From Marinobacter halotolerans (GTDB taxonomy: Bacteria > Pseudomonadota > Gammaproteobacteria > Pseudomonadales > Oleiphilaceae): a stretch of 64,000 nucleotides of DNA. The stretch is from contig NZ_VMHP01000001.1 in NCBI RefSeq assembly GCF_008795985.1, forward strand, positions 124,001 through 188,000. The letters run 5' to 3'. Positions 48,670-57,612 of this stretch are shown here, one piece after another. The translations under genes and the position numbers were made by a program. The notes under the pieces are model-generated. The model made no database searches and was not told where the DNA came from. It was given only the letters and a program-made list of their open reading frames with translations. The number at the start of each line of letters is the position of its first letter. Position 1 is the stretch's first letter.

Positions 48670-50076
48670 TTACTGCAGGAGGGAAAGAACCTGCTGTGGG
48701 CGTGCATTCGCCTGGGCCAGTACCGAGATACCTGCCTGCTGCAGAACCTGTGCCTTGGACAGCTTGGCTGTTTCGGCCGCGAAGTCTGCATCCAGGATCC
48801 GGCTGTTGGCGGCGCTCAGATTTTCTGAGGTTGTTGCCAGGTTGGCAATGGTTGACTCGAAGCGGTTTTGAACTGCACCAAGCTCGCCTCTGATACTATT
48901 TATTTGGTTCAAAACACCATCGATCGTTTGGATAGCTTGGTTGGCGCCCGGCCGATCACTAATATCAACACCATCAAGACTCCTTCCAACCGACGATCCT
49001 GCGAGACCAAGCACACCTGCAGCAGAGGCCGTGCCACTAACGTTCAGCAATGACTCGTCCCCGCCTTCTACGCTCAAAACCAGACCAGCTTCAAACGTGT
49101 TGTTAGCCGCATCAGTAATGCTTCCGAACCGAGCCGCGTCATCAACAGCCACAGTAAACGAATTACCACTCGTGTCCTCAAGCAAAATTCCGGTGCCAGC
49201 TTCGTTTTCAACAGCGACTACTCCTGTCGCCAGCGACTTATCATTTATGGCGCTTATAGCAGCACCTAGCGCAAACCCGGTTACTCCGTCATTAAGAGCT
49301 ATCGCAGTGCCGTTAATGGTAATGGAACCTGCAGCTGCGGCAGCGTAAGCGCCCAAGTCTGCTGAGGTAGTATCAGCTTGTGTTGCTGTGACTTGCGCAT
49401 TGCCAGCGAAATCGGCTTTATTGATCTCCGCTGCAAGCTCTTCAACGGAGTCAAAATTCGTGCCTCCAACGAACGTTGCTCCATTTACGGTAAGAGACGT
49501 TGTAGCGATAGCCTCTTGGCGAACAGCATCACCGAAATTTGTCACATCGCTGGTTAACGTAGTTTGCCCCAGCGAAGTACCACGCACATCAATCCCGGAT
49601 ACTGAAATTGTCTGATTGGCATTTGCGCCTACCTGAAAGCTCAATGACGTGAGATCGCCATTCAAAATATTCAGGTTGTTAAATTGAGTGGTTTCGGCAA
49701 TTCTGTCAGCCTCTGAAATAAGCTCCTGAACTTCAGCATTGAGCGCCGACCGATCTGATGCTGAGTTTGTGTCGTTGGCAGATTGAACAGACAAATCTCG
49801 GATTCGCTGAGCGATATTCGTAATTTCGTCCAAGGCGCCTTCCGCAGTTTGCGCCAAGGAAATACCGTCATTAGCGTTGCGTTGAGCAACATCCAAACCA
49901 CGAATCTGAGACTGAAAACGAGTAGAAATCGCAAGGCCAGCCGCGTCGTCTTTGGCGGAGTTTATGCGAAGACCGGATGACAGGCGCTCAAGCGCCTGAT
50001 TGCTCAGATCCTGGGATTTCTGCAGCTGATTCTGAGCAGACAGTGACGCAACGTTAGTGTTGATACCGAGAGCCAT
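48670..50076 (-). CDS. fliC: Flagellin A (sigma28-controlled)
   Basis: Major filament protein candidate, 468 residues. The conserved N-terminal D0-D1 domain (about 1-145, [20 protein letters not shown]) and C-terminal D1-D0 (about 385-468, ending in [12 protein letters not shown]) frame a variable middle. It has no signal peptide because it leaves through the flagellar export channel. A sigma28-type promoter lies 88-114 bp upstream and an AAGGAG site sits before the ATG. Another flagellin gene is divergent from it. The middle domain has weaker codon bias than the ends. Confidence 0.96.
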   Translation of the reverse strand: MALGINTNVASLSAQNQLQKSQDLSNQALERLSSGLRINSAKDDAAGLAISTRFQSQIRGLDVAQRNANDGISLAQTAEGALDEITNIAQRIRDLSVQSANDTNSASDRSALNAEVQELISEADRIAETTQFNNLNILNGDLTSLSFQVGANANQTISVSGIDVRGTSLGQTTLTSDVTNFGDAVRQEAIATTSLTVNGATFVGGTNFDSVEELAAEINKADFAGNAQVTATQADTTSADLGAYAAAAAGSITINGTAIALNDGVTGFALGAAISAINDKSLATGVVAVENEAGTGILLEDTSGNSFTVAVDDAARFGSITDAANNTFEAGLVLSVEGGDESLLNVSGTASAAGVLGLAGSSVGRSLDGVDISDRPGANQAIQTIDGVLNQINSIRGELGAVQNRFESTIANLATTSENLSAANSRILDADFAAETAKLSKAQVLQQAGISVLAQANARPQQVLSLLQ

Positions 50077-50163
50077 ATTGCTTCTCCTTCGACTTATGTC
50101 GTTATTTCATGGAAAAGGTCAGGCGCCCGTTTTCTGTTTGGGAGCGCCGCCCTGTTAGTCCAA

Positions 50164-50190
50164 GTAACGGCCCCACATCCTGTTCCTTTA
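50164..50190 (-). promoter_or_regulatory. Sigma28 (FliA) promoter of fliC
   Basis: On the minus strand TAAA (50187-50190), a 15-bp spacer and GCCGTTAC (50164-50171; consensus GCCGATAA, six of eight match). It lies 88 bp before the fliC start. Confidence 0.8.
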
Positions 50191-50342
50191 GAAAAATATC
50201 TGTCGTTTTTGTAAAGGAATGTAAAACCGGCAATTCGGTGCCTTTCTGAACGACGGTTATTTGCCCGTCGCGTCCGCACTGACTCAAACCGTCGAACGCA
50301 TTTTCATTTTAAAACAACACCCTAAACCATAGTTTGGAAAGC

Positions 50343-50358
50343 TGGCACGCCCTTCGCT
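50343..50358 (+). promoter_or_regulatory. Sigma54 (RpoN) promoter of the second flagellin gene
   Basis: TGGCACG-N4-TCGCT matches the RpoN consensus TGGCACG-N4-TTGCW with one change. The key GG (50344-50345) and GC (50356-50357) are exactly 10 bp apart. It lies 103 bp before the start codon, leaving a leader of about 90 nt. Confidence 0.8.
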
Positions 50359-50460
50359 TCGCTCTCTGCAAAACGGCAAATTAACGAATTTCTGCCGGCA
50401 AAGGTTTCCATTGAATTTCGGATACCGGGCTTTCGGCGCCTCTGAGTAGGGAGAATAGAC

Positions 50461-51879
50461 ATGCCCCAGATCATCAACACCAACATTGCATCACTGAACG
50501 CCCAGCGGAATCTCAATGCCTCGCAAGGGGACGCTAACGTTGCGCTCGAGCGATTGTCTTCCGGCTTACGAATCAATTCCGCCAAAGATGACGCGGCCGG
50601 CTTGGCAATATCTGAGCGATTTACTGCACAAATCAACGGCCTCAATCAGGCAGTACGAAACGCAAATGACGGTATTTCCTTTTCGCAAGTTGCGGAGGGT
50701 GCGCTTGGGGAATCAACCAACGCCCTTCAACGCATCCGCGAGCTGGCCGTGCAGTCTGCCAACGACACTAATTCCGCTTCAGACCGAAAAGCACTGAATC
50801 AGGAAGTCTCGGCGCTCATCGCCGAAATCAATCGGATAGCCAGCACAACACAGTTCAACGGCCGAAACATTCTTGACGGAAGTCTGGCTGATTTCAGCTT
50901 CCAGGTGGGCGCGAACGCCAATCAGACGATTTTAGTCGACGGAGTTGATTCGCGCGGTGCGCAACTCGGCGCCTCAGTTGCGTCCGGTTCAACATTCAAC
51001 CAGGGCAATATCGCCAATTTTACAGCCGGTGGTTCGCTTACGATCAACGGTATCGAAGTTGACCTTTCCAACGCTACCTCCGGCCAAGATGTGATCAACC
51101 AGATAAACCTGGTCAGTCCTGATTCTGAAGTAACCGCCGAAAAAGCCGGCGAAACTGTTGTAGACACTGGCGCCTTCATTGCGCCAACAACAGCAAATAG
51201 TCCCGCGACAATCACCATTAATGGAACAGGCGTGGAAATAACCGACACCGACACCCTGACAACAGCAATCGCGAAAATAAATGAACGCGCTGGCCAAACA
51301 GGTATTACCGCATCGCCCGATTCAACGGACTCCAATATTGTTCTGACTGACTCCAACGGAGGAGCTATAGATGTTCAGGATGACGCCACCACCAATGTCT
51401 TGGGAGATGGCGCAATTCTCGGCAGCGGCACAACAACATACGAGCCGGGTATTGAGTTAATTACTGACATTGGCAACACGATAACCATCGCAGGTACAGG
51501 TGGAACCAACACCGATTTTACAGAGCTGGGTTTGACTGCAGGTCCTCAGGCTCAAATTGACTCAGTGGTTAATGATATGAACGTGCTTACCCGTGAGGAA
51601 TCGGCCAATACAATAACTACCGTCGATTACGCACTTGAGAAGATAAACAGCCTTCGCTCTGAACTTGGTGCGGTCCAGAACCGCTTTGAAACCACAATTG
51701 CTAACTTGAGCACTGCTTCAGAAAATCTCTCTGCAGCACGCTCGCGAATCCGTGACGCAGACTTTGCGAAAGAATCCGCTGAACTCGCCCGCACCCAGGT
51801 GCTCCAGCAGGCCGGGCTCTCGGTTCTTGCCCAGGCGAATGCCAGGCCTCAGCAGGTGCTGCAGCTACTGCAGGGTTAA
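50461..51879 (+). CDS. Flagellin B (sigma54-type promoter)
   Basis: Second flagellin, 472 residues, divergent from fliC. The N terminus [19 protein letters not shown] and the C terminus [12 protein letters not shown] are typical. It shares the [20 protein letters not shown] block with the other flagellin but differs at many residues in D0 and in the middle, so it is a true paralogue and not a recent copy. AGGGAG lies seven bases before the ATG. The sigma54-type promoter suggests expression earlier in, or independent of, the FliA step, as in Vibrio where one flagellin is sigma54-dependent. Its share in the filament is unknown. Confidence 0.95.
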   Translation: MPQIINTNIASLNAQRNLNASQGDANVALERLSSGLRINSAKDDAAGLAISERFTAQINGLNQAVRNANDGISFSQVAEGALGESTNALQRIRELAVQSANDTNSASDRKALNQEVSALIAEINRIASTTQFNGRNILDGSLADFSFQVGANANQTILVDGVDSRGAQLGASVASGSTFNQGNIANFTAGGSLTINGIEVDLSNATSGQDVINQINLVSPDSEVTAEKAGETVVDTGAFIAPTTANSPATITINGTGVEITDTDTLTTAIAKINERAGQTGITASPDSTDSNIVLTDSNGGAIDVQDDATTNVLGDGAILGSGTTTYEPGIELITDIGNTITIAGTGGTNTDFTELGLTAGPQAQIDSVVNDMNVLTREESANTITTVDYALEKINSLRSELGAVQNRFETTIANLSTASENLSAARSRIRDADFAKESAELARTQVLQQAGLSVLAQANARPQQVLQLLQG

Positions 51880-51897
51880 TAAGGCAGACAGGGTGAT

Positions 51898-51929
51898 GTC
51901 GGATTACGCCTTTGGCGAATCCGACCTAC
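51898..51929 (-). repeat. REP palindrome, reverse copy
   Basis: GTCGGATTACGCC...GGCGAATCCGACCTAC, with one differing arm base. It lies between flagellin B and the TPR-methyltransferase gene and may mark the end of the flagellin transcript. Confidence 0.85.
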
Positions 51930-51974
51930 TTTTTGATCGCAGTGACTGCCGCGGCAGGTTTTAAGAGGTGTTCC

Positions 51975-53975
51975 ATGCAAGCCAAGCATCAGTTCCAGGT
52001 ATCCGAATCCGCAGAGGCTCCCGCTGCCCGACTGATTCTTCAGGCCCATCTGGCCTACGGAGAATCCAACAGCAACGGGCTAAGCCATATACAACGGCTG
52101 AAGTCCCGGCGTGAATGCCAGTCATACCTGACCCAGGCGCTGGCGCTTGAGCCAGATAACGCTGGTGCACTAGGATTGCTTGGCCGGGTCGAGATGGACA
52201 ACGGCCAGCTTGAGCGGGCCCATGCCCTGTTCACGGCCAGCCTCAATCATCAGCCGGGCCAGACACAGCAGTACTGCAACCTGGGCTACTGGGCGCTGAA
52301 AACCGAACGGCCGGCTCTGGCGGAGCAGTACTTCATTCAGGCTCTGGAAGTCGACCGGCAATCCGCCGCCGCTTTCTGCGGCATTGCCCACTCCCGACGC
52401 CTGCAGGGTCAGTTCGACGTTGCTTATCTGCATTATCGCAAACTGCTGGAAACCGGCCTGGAATGGCCGTCCGTCTACAGCGGCATGCTGGCCTGCGCCG
52501 GGCACCTTGAGGTGCACAAGGCCGACGAGACTCTGGCGCGGGATGCCATCGCTCTGCTGCGTCATGATGGCCTGCCCCACCAGGACATTGCACGGTTCGC
52601 CGGCGCCATCATTCGCCAGCAATATGACCTCGATAATCCCGACGCCCAGATTGCCCTGGACGCCGCCAGCGAGGACGAACTACTGATTCTGGCCCTGGGA
52701 AAAACCCTGATGCCGGATCCGGCAGTGGAAGAGCTGGCCACCCTGCTTCGCCGCGCTATCGTGGCGGAGGTTGCACAGACCGTCGAGCTTCGTGATGAAC
52801 TCCAGCCTCTGGCCCTGGCACTCGCGCTTTACGCGGACCGCACCGGCTATGCCCTGGATGCGGAGGACGATGAAGAAAGGCTGGTGTCGGCCATCAACAG
52901 CAGCATCACCGCGCAACTGGCCCTGGGAGAGGGGCAGGATGAAATGATCGGCTCGCTGATCATCAGTGCCATGTACGGTGCACTCTTTCAGCAGACATTC
53001 GCGGTTCAGCTCGGGCGTTGGAACATGGTTGACTGGCCCGTTGGCCTGCAACCGGTAATGGCCGCCAGCTACTACAATCGCGCCTCGGAAGAAGCCATCA
53101 AACAGAACTTCAGTGAAAAAGCCGAAGAACTGAGCCTGGATAAAGCCGACGTGCCGCAGGCCTGGCCCAGCTGGTCAACGCTTTCCTACCGCTCCCAGAG
53201 CAGCCTTAAGGATGCATTTACCCAGGAGCTTGGACTGTCCGCGGACCACTGCCCGGACACCCTGCGAATTATGGTATGCGGTGCCCAGTCCGGCCAAAGG
53301 GCTCTGGAGCTTGCCCATTATCTGAGCGATGTTGAAGTCATTGCAGTGGATGAATCCCTCGCCAATATCGCCAGCGCCGCCCGCATGGCAGAGGACCTGG
53401 ACGTTGCCAATATCGTATTCTGGCCCTGGTCCATCGCCCAGCAGTTTGTCGCAGATGGCCACCAGGTACACTGGATCGAGATCGGCCGCCTGCCCTCGCC
53501 GGCAATGACGGATCTGTCCCTCGCCGCGCTGGTCAATGAAGCCTCTGTCTCCGGTGCTGTTGTGCATATGCACACCGCCATCGCCGAACAGTCCTCCGCT
53601 GACAAACAGATTCGCCGGCTGATTGCTGAACACAAGCTGGCCCCGAATCGCCAGACGCTTCGCCAACTGCGCCGCATGGTTCTGACCAACCGCAATGAGA
53701 CCACCTGGCAGGAGCTGGTTGCCGACCCGGATTTCTACAGCCTGGGCGGCTGCCGCGACCGTTGGTTCCGCCCCCAGGATACCGGCCAATTGCAGGAACT
53801 GATGGCCATGGTCAGCAATGAAGTGGATTGGAAGCTGGTGAAAGCCCGGGACACCGATGGCCACAGTCTGGCCATCGGGCCGGTGCAGAAGCAAATACAG
53901 GCAGAGGCGCTGGGGAGCGAGGTGCAGAGTCTGATGGGGCAGGGGTTGTCGGTTTATTTTCAGAAGCGGAGATAG
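51975..53975 (+). CDS. TPR protein with methyltransferase-like domain
   Basis: A 666-residue soluble protein. The N-terminal about 200 residues are tetratricopeptide repeats (AGALGLLGRVEMDNGQLERA, LGYWALKTERPALAEQYFIQAL). Residues about 425-530 resemble a class I SAM-binding fold: LRIMVCGAQSGQRALELAHYL, then a strand ending in VIAVDES and a later NIVFW. The end (about 545-600) has the pattern IRRLIAEHKLAP...FYSLGGCRDRWF, as in TPR-linked methyltransferases of cyanobacteria and others. The usual GCGTG reads GAQSG here, so catalysis is unsure. ATG 51975 has AAGAGGTG before it. It lies next to the flagellins, so filament modification is possible (inference). Confidence 0.75.
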   Translation: MQAKHQFQVSESAEAPAARLILQAHLAYGESNSNGLSHIQRLKSRRECQSYLTQALALEPDNAGALGLLGRVEMDNGQLERAHALFTASLNHQPGQTQQYCNLGYWALKTERPALAEQYFIQALEVDRQSAAAFCGIAHSRRLQGQFDVAYLHYRKLLETGLEWPSVYSGMLACAGHLEVHKADETLARDAIALLRHDGLPHQDIARFAGAIIRQQYDLDNPDAQIALDAASEDELLILALGKTLMPDPAVEELATLLRRAIVAEVAQTVELRDELQPLALALALYADRTGYALDAEDDEERLVSAINSSITAQLALGEGQDEMIGSLIISAMYGALFQQTFAVQLGRWNMVDWPVGLQPVMAASYYNRASEEAIKQNFSEKAEELSLDKADVPQAWPSWSTLSYRSQSSLKDAFTQELGLSADHCPDTLRIMVCGAQSGQRALELAHYLSDVEVIAVDESLANIASAARMAEDLDVANIVFWPWSIAQQFVADGHQVHWIEIGRLPSPAMTDLSLAALVNEASVSGAVVHMHTAIAEQSSADKQIRRLIAEHKLAPNRQTLRQLRRMVLTNRNETTWQELVADPDFYSLGGCRDRWFRPQDTGQLQELMAMVSNEVDWKLVKARDTDGHSLAIGPVQKQIQAEALGSEVQSLMGQGLSVYFQKRR

Positions 53976-53983
53976 GGGATGTT

Positions 53984-54013
53984 GTCGGATTACGCTTTGC
54001 TAATCCGACCTAC
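53984..54013 (-). repeat. REP palindrome, reverse copy
   Basis: GTCGGATTACGC...GCTAATCCGACCTAC, 8 bp past the TPR-methyltransferase stop. It is paired divergently with 54034. Confidence 0.88.
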
Positions 54014-54033
54014 GGGTGCCATGAATGCTGCAT

Positions 54034-54069
54034 GTAGGTCGGATTAGGCCCAACGGGCCGTAATCCGAC
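54034..54069 (+). repeat. REP palindrome, forward copy
   Basis: GTAGGTCGGATTAGGCCC...GGGCCGTAATCCGAC, 15 bp before the sbcB stop codon. With 53984 it forms a BIME between two convergent genes. Confidence 0.9.
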
Positions 54070-54084
54070 AAACCCAACTCCCCG

Positions 54085-55530
54085 TCACACGTATGGAATC
54101 AAAGACTCCCCATACAAATGCAACTCCTCCAGAATATGCCGCTTCTCCGCCGTAAGCTCCGGATCAGCCGCCAATCGCTGCAACTCCTGGGCATAGGCCT
54201 CAAGTGAGCGCCACCCCTTCTTCGGATTCATCAGCCGCTGGCTGCGGAACTGTTCCCAGCGCTCCATTTCCTCACCCATCAGAGTATCGGGATAATTCCG
54301 GGCCCGGTAGCGGAACACCAGTTCAGCAAGGCGGTCGTCCTCAAACTGAACCTCTTGCTCGCCCAGCGTTTCCAGGGGTTGCTGTAGCAGCCAATTCAGT
54401 GTTTCCCGGTCCGATTTGCTGATAAAACCACCGGCGTACAGCTGCTCGTCCGGGTCAGTGAGGTCGCCCTCATGGGGCTGATCAAAGGCTTGAGCTATTC
54501 GGGCAGGAAGATCCGCTGCCTCCCGCAACAGTGAAAGGTTGCGGCGCAGGCGCTCGCCGTCCAACTCAAGTGACGTCAAACGTTGTTCCGGTATGGATTT
54601 GAGCATGGCAGACGGCGCCAGTACCGGGCACTTGTTCAGCTGTATGCCCTTGAGCGCAAATCGGCTTGTGCCTTCCCCCAGCTCTGCCTGGGAGGTAAAT
54701 ACCCGCTCCCGGATCTGCTCCGGTGTAGCCTGGATCAGTTCGGTTGGGTCTTCCCGCAGGTCGTAAACAATCACCAGGTTCTTATTGGTAGGGTGCTCGG
54801 CTACCGGCGCCACCATGGCGCAGCAGCCCCGTGTTGCAGGGTATTTCGCTGATACGTGGAATACCGGTTTCATAGTCGCGGTATCCAGCATCGCCCGGGC
54901 GGAATGCTTGTCCTTGTTCTGCAGCACGAAATCAAACAGCTTTGGCTGCTTTTCCTTGATCAGCCGCGCCATGGCGATGGTGGCTTCCACATCCGACATG
55001 GCATCGTGGGCGCTTTCATGGGCGATGCCGTTGGCCGCCGTCAGCTCTTCCAGACGAAAACTGGGGCTGCCGTCTTCTTTCGTGGGCCAGTTGATACCTT
55101 CAGGCCGAAGCGCGTAGGTCAGCCGCACCATGTCGATAATATCCCAGCGGGAATTGCCGTTCTGCCATTCCCGTGCGTAGGGGTCCCGCAAATTGCGGTA
55201 CAAGGTATGGCGGGTCACTTCATCGTCAAACCGCAGGCTGTTGTAACCCACGGCACATGTGCCGGGCTGACTGAAAGCTTCGTTGATCTGGGCAATAAAT
55301 TCCGCCTCCGGAAAGCCTTCCGCCAGCGCTTTCTGAGGGGTGATTCCGGTGATCAGGCAGGCCTCGGGAGATGGCAGGTAGTCGTCCGCAGGGCGGCAAT
55401 AGATAATGAGGGGGTCTTCAATAATGTTCAGGTCGGCATCGGTGCGAACGCCGGCAAACTGACAGGGCCGATCGTGGATGGGGTCGACCCCGAAGGTTTC
55501 GTAGTCGTGCCAGTAAAAAGAGCGGATCAC
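54085..55530 (-). CDS. sbcB: Exodeoxyribonuclease I
   Basis: Degrades single-stranded DNA 3' to 5' in repair and recombination. It has 481 residues, the E. coli ExoI length. The DEDDh exonuclease motifs are D9-x-E11 in HDYETFG, the Asp in GYNSLRFDDEV (about 108-118), and His/Asp in ESAHDAMSDVEATIAMARLI (about 180-200). The SH3-like and C-terminal helical domains follow. No neighbour with a related job is seen. The BIME lies after its stop. Confidence 0.95.
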   Translation of the reverse strand: MIRSFYWHDYETFGVDPIHDRPCQFAGVRTDADLNIIEDPLIIYCRPADDYLPSPEACLITGITPQKALAEGFPEAEFIAQINEAFSQPGTCAVGYNSLRFDDEVTRHTLYRNLRDPYAREWQNGNSRWDIIDMVRLTYALRPEGINWPTKEDGSPSFRLEELTAANGIAHESAHDAMSDVEATIAMARLIKEKQPKLFDFVLQNKDKHSARAMLDTATMKPVFHVSAKYPATRGCCAMVAPVAEHPTNKNLVIVYDLREDPTELIQATPEQIRERVFTSQAELGEGTSRFALKGIQLNKCPVLAPSAMLKSIPEQRLTSLELDGERLRRNLSLLREAADLPARIAQAFDQPHEGDLTDPDEQLYAGGFISKSDRETLNWLLQQPLETLGEQEVQFEDDRLAELVFRYRARNYPDTLMGEEMERWEQFRSQRLMNPKKGWRSLEAYAQELQRLAADPELTAEKRHILEELHLYGESLIPYV

Positions 55531-55576
55531 CGTTCAGGACTCCTGCGCAGAATCAATTGGATTGCTGCGCAGTCTA

Positions 55577-56452
55577 TCAGAACATGCCTGTACCGCGATC
55601 CACGTAATGGGTGCGCTCGCGGTCAACGCCGTTCTGCAAGGTCGTCATATCCAGGGTCATGCTGGTGGGCAGGTTCATGAACACGCCCTGCGGGCCCCGA
55701 ATCGAGCCGGTACCATTGAGCTGCTGCCAATCCACCGATTCCTGCTGGAACGCCATGAACAGGTCGTTGGTGAAACCCACTGTGCCATCGTCGTTATCAA
55801 CACCGATATCCATGGACCGGATGTTGGTAAGGGGAACGCACTGATCCGCACTGGCGCAGGAAGTGCCATCGGCGCCAGCGATGCCAATCTGGGAGGCACG
55901 ATGGTTGGTGGCAACACCCGCATCGTCAAACAGGGTGGCGTCTACGACAGTGCCATCGGCCTGTTCAAGCTTGATACCCAGGTTACCGCTGAAGCTGGCG
56001 AAATTACCGGAGAGCGTGCCCCGCGCTTCACCAAACCCCATACGGAAGCCAGACAGTTCACCGTCGCGCCTTGCCAGCTCGAAATACGGCTGCGCGCCCT
56101 GAAAACGCACGACGTCATCCACGTTGTAGGTCTGGCCATCAATCTGGGTGCGGTTTTCATCACGAACGTAATGGCCCAGCGCCAGATCAGACACGTCCAG
56201 ATCCGCGCCCGCATCATCACCACCGATAATGGCGTTATCAACATTGAGACGGGTTTTTACATCCATGCCCATGGTCACGCGCGTGAAATCATGGGTAACG
56301 CCATCTATGTTGTTTACGGTCATGAGCGCCTGCCCCTGAACCTGCCTCATCTCACCGTCGGTGATAGGCTTCAGCTCAGCCGTTGCCCAGGTGGAAAGCA
56401 TTCCCAGGCAGAGGGTCAAGGGGACAACATACCAATGTGCATCCTGTCTCAT
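55577..56452 (-). CDS. Secreted protein of unknown function (DUF6160-like start)
   Basis: A 291-residue exported protein. The signal peptide ends near TWATA (residue 25). The mature N terminus LKPITDGEMRQVQGQA matches a motif, L-x-P-x-x-D-x-E-(L/M)-x-x-V-x-GQA, that I associate with DUF6160-type surface proteins. The rest is beta-rich with many G and D residues and one Cys pair (CASADQC at about 200-206). There is no TM helix after the signal and no lipobox. Function unknown. It stands alone between sbcB and a signalling pair. Confidence 0.7.
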   Translation of the reverse strand: MRQDAHWYVVPLTLCLGMLSTWATAELKPITDGEMRQVQGQALMTVNNIDGVTHDFTRVTMGMDVKTRLNVDNAIIGGDDAGADLDVSDLALGHYVRDENRTQIDGQTYNVDDVVRFQGAQPYFELARRDGELSGFRMGFGEARGTLSGNFASFSGNLGIKLEQADGTVVDATLFDDAGVATNHRASQIGIAGADGTSCASADQCVPLTNIRSMDIGVDNDDGTVGFTNDLFMAFQQESVDWQQLNGTGSIRGPQGVFMNLPTSMTLDMTTLQNGVDRERTHYVDRGTGMF

Positions 56453-56599
56453 CGTATTGTGTCTCTGTTTGTAACATCTTGTTATTGCCGCATTGTCATA
56501 GTAACTCGAGCAGACCGGCCAATAGAGTGAGGCAGTTCACAGGCCATAGAATTCCGGTATCTCACTGCTATACTGAAGAAAATAATAAACGGAGCACCC

Positions 56600-57610
56600 A
56601 TGACCATCCGCGTTCTCATCTGCGATGACTCCTCCATGGCGCGCAAACAGATGGCTCGCGCCCTGCCAAAAAACTGGAAAGCTGACGTCACCTTTGCCTT
56701 TGATGGCCTCAATGGTCTGGAAAAACTCCGGGATACACAATCCGAACTGCTGTTCCTTGACCTGAACATGCCGGAAATGGACGGTTACGAGGTGCTCAAG
56801 GTCATCCGCGAACAGGATCTGCCCGTGCTGACCATCGTGGTTTCAGGAGACATTCAGCCGGAAGCCCGGGAACGCGTTAAGAAACTTGGCGCCATCGACT
56901 TCATCAAGAAACCAACTGACATGGACGAGGTTGCCCGCATACTGCGCGAATACGGCTTTCTGCAGCCCGAAGAGTTTGAAAAGGAAGGCACCCAGCCCGC
57001 AGGCGAAGCGGTCTCCGCCCAGATCAACCTGCCAGACTATCTTCAGGAAATCTCCAACGTTGCCATGGGGCGCTCCTCGGACCTGTTGGCACGGCTGTTA
57101 AAGGTCTTCGTCAAACAGCCCATTCCAAGGGTGGAAATGATCACCACCAGCGAGCTAAGCATGGCCATCTCAGCTGCGGATACCGACACCCCGTACTCTG
57201 CGGTGTGCCAGGGCTTTATCGGCGCCGGTATTGCCGGCGAGGCCATGCTGCTGTTCGCCGACGCCAACTTCGAGGAAATGGCCAAACTGCTTCTTTACGA
57301 CGAGAGCAACACCGGGAACCTTGAGGTAGAAGTGCTGATGGACATGTCCAGCATCCTGTTCGGCGCCTTCATCAACGGCATCAGCGACCAGCTGGACATC
57401 AAGCTTCGCCTGGGCCACCCCACCGTCCTTGGCCAGCACCGCAAGGTCGGGGATCTGCTGGAGTACCACCGCACCAGGCAGGAGAAATTACTGTGCATCG
57501 AGATCAGCTATGAGCTGGAAAATACCGATATCAGTTGCGACATGCTGATTCTGCTCACCGAAGACTCGGTGCCCTTCCTGGAACAACGACTGCACTACCT
57601 GGTGGACTGA
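56600..57610 (+). CDS. Receiver-CheC fusion protein
   Basis: A 336-residue protein. The receiver domain (about 1-120) has Asp54 in FLDLNMPEMDGYEVL, acidic residues in ICDDSS and Lys103/104. The CheC-like domain (about 143-330) dephosphorylates CheY in related proteins through two E-x2-N helices. The first, EISN (150-153), is intact. The second reads DMSS (248-251) in place of E-x2-N, so one active site is lost. It ends 2 bp before the diguanylate cyclase start, so the two are probably coupled. It may tune motility or c-di-GMP output (inference). Confidence 0.87.
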   Translation: MTIRVLICDDSSMARKQMARALPKNWKADVTFAFDGLNGLEKLRDTQSELLFLDLNMPEMDGYEVLKVIREQDLPVLTIVVSGDIQPEARERVKKLGAIDFIKKPTDMDEVARILREYGFLQPEEFEKEGTQPAGEAVSAQINLPDYLQEISNVAMGRSSDLLARLLKVFVKQPIPRVEMITTSELSMAISAADTDTPYSAVCQGFIGAGIAGEAMLLFADANFEEMAKLLLYDESNTGNLEVEVLMDMSSILFGAFINGISDQLDIKLRLGHPTVLGQHRKVGDLLEYHRTRQEKLLCIEISYELENTDISCDMLILLTEDSVPFLEQRLHYLVD

Positions 57611-57612
57611 TC

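Larger units (their letters stand above)
50077..50460. other. Intergenic region between the two divergent flagellin genes
   Basis: A 384-bp stretch without a gene, AT-richer than its surroundings. It holds the two leaders and two distinct promoters: a sigma28 site for the left flagellin (50164-50190) and a sigma54 site for the right one (50343-50358). No other clear signal was seen in 50200-50340, which is the place to look for sites of an enhancer-binding protein. Confidence 0.8.
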
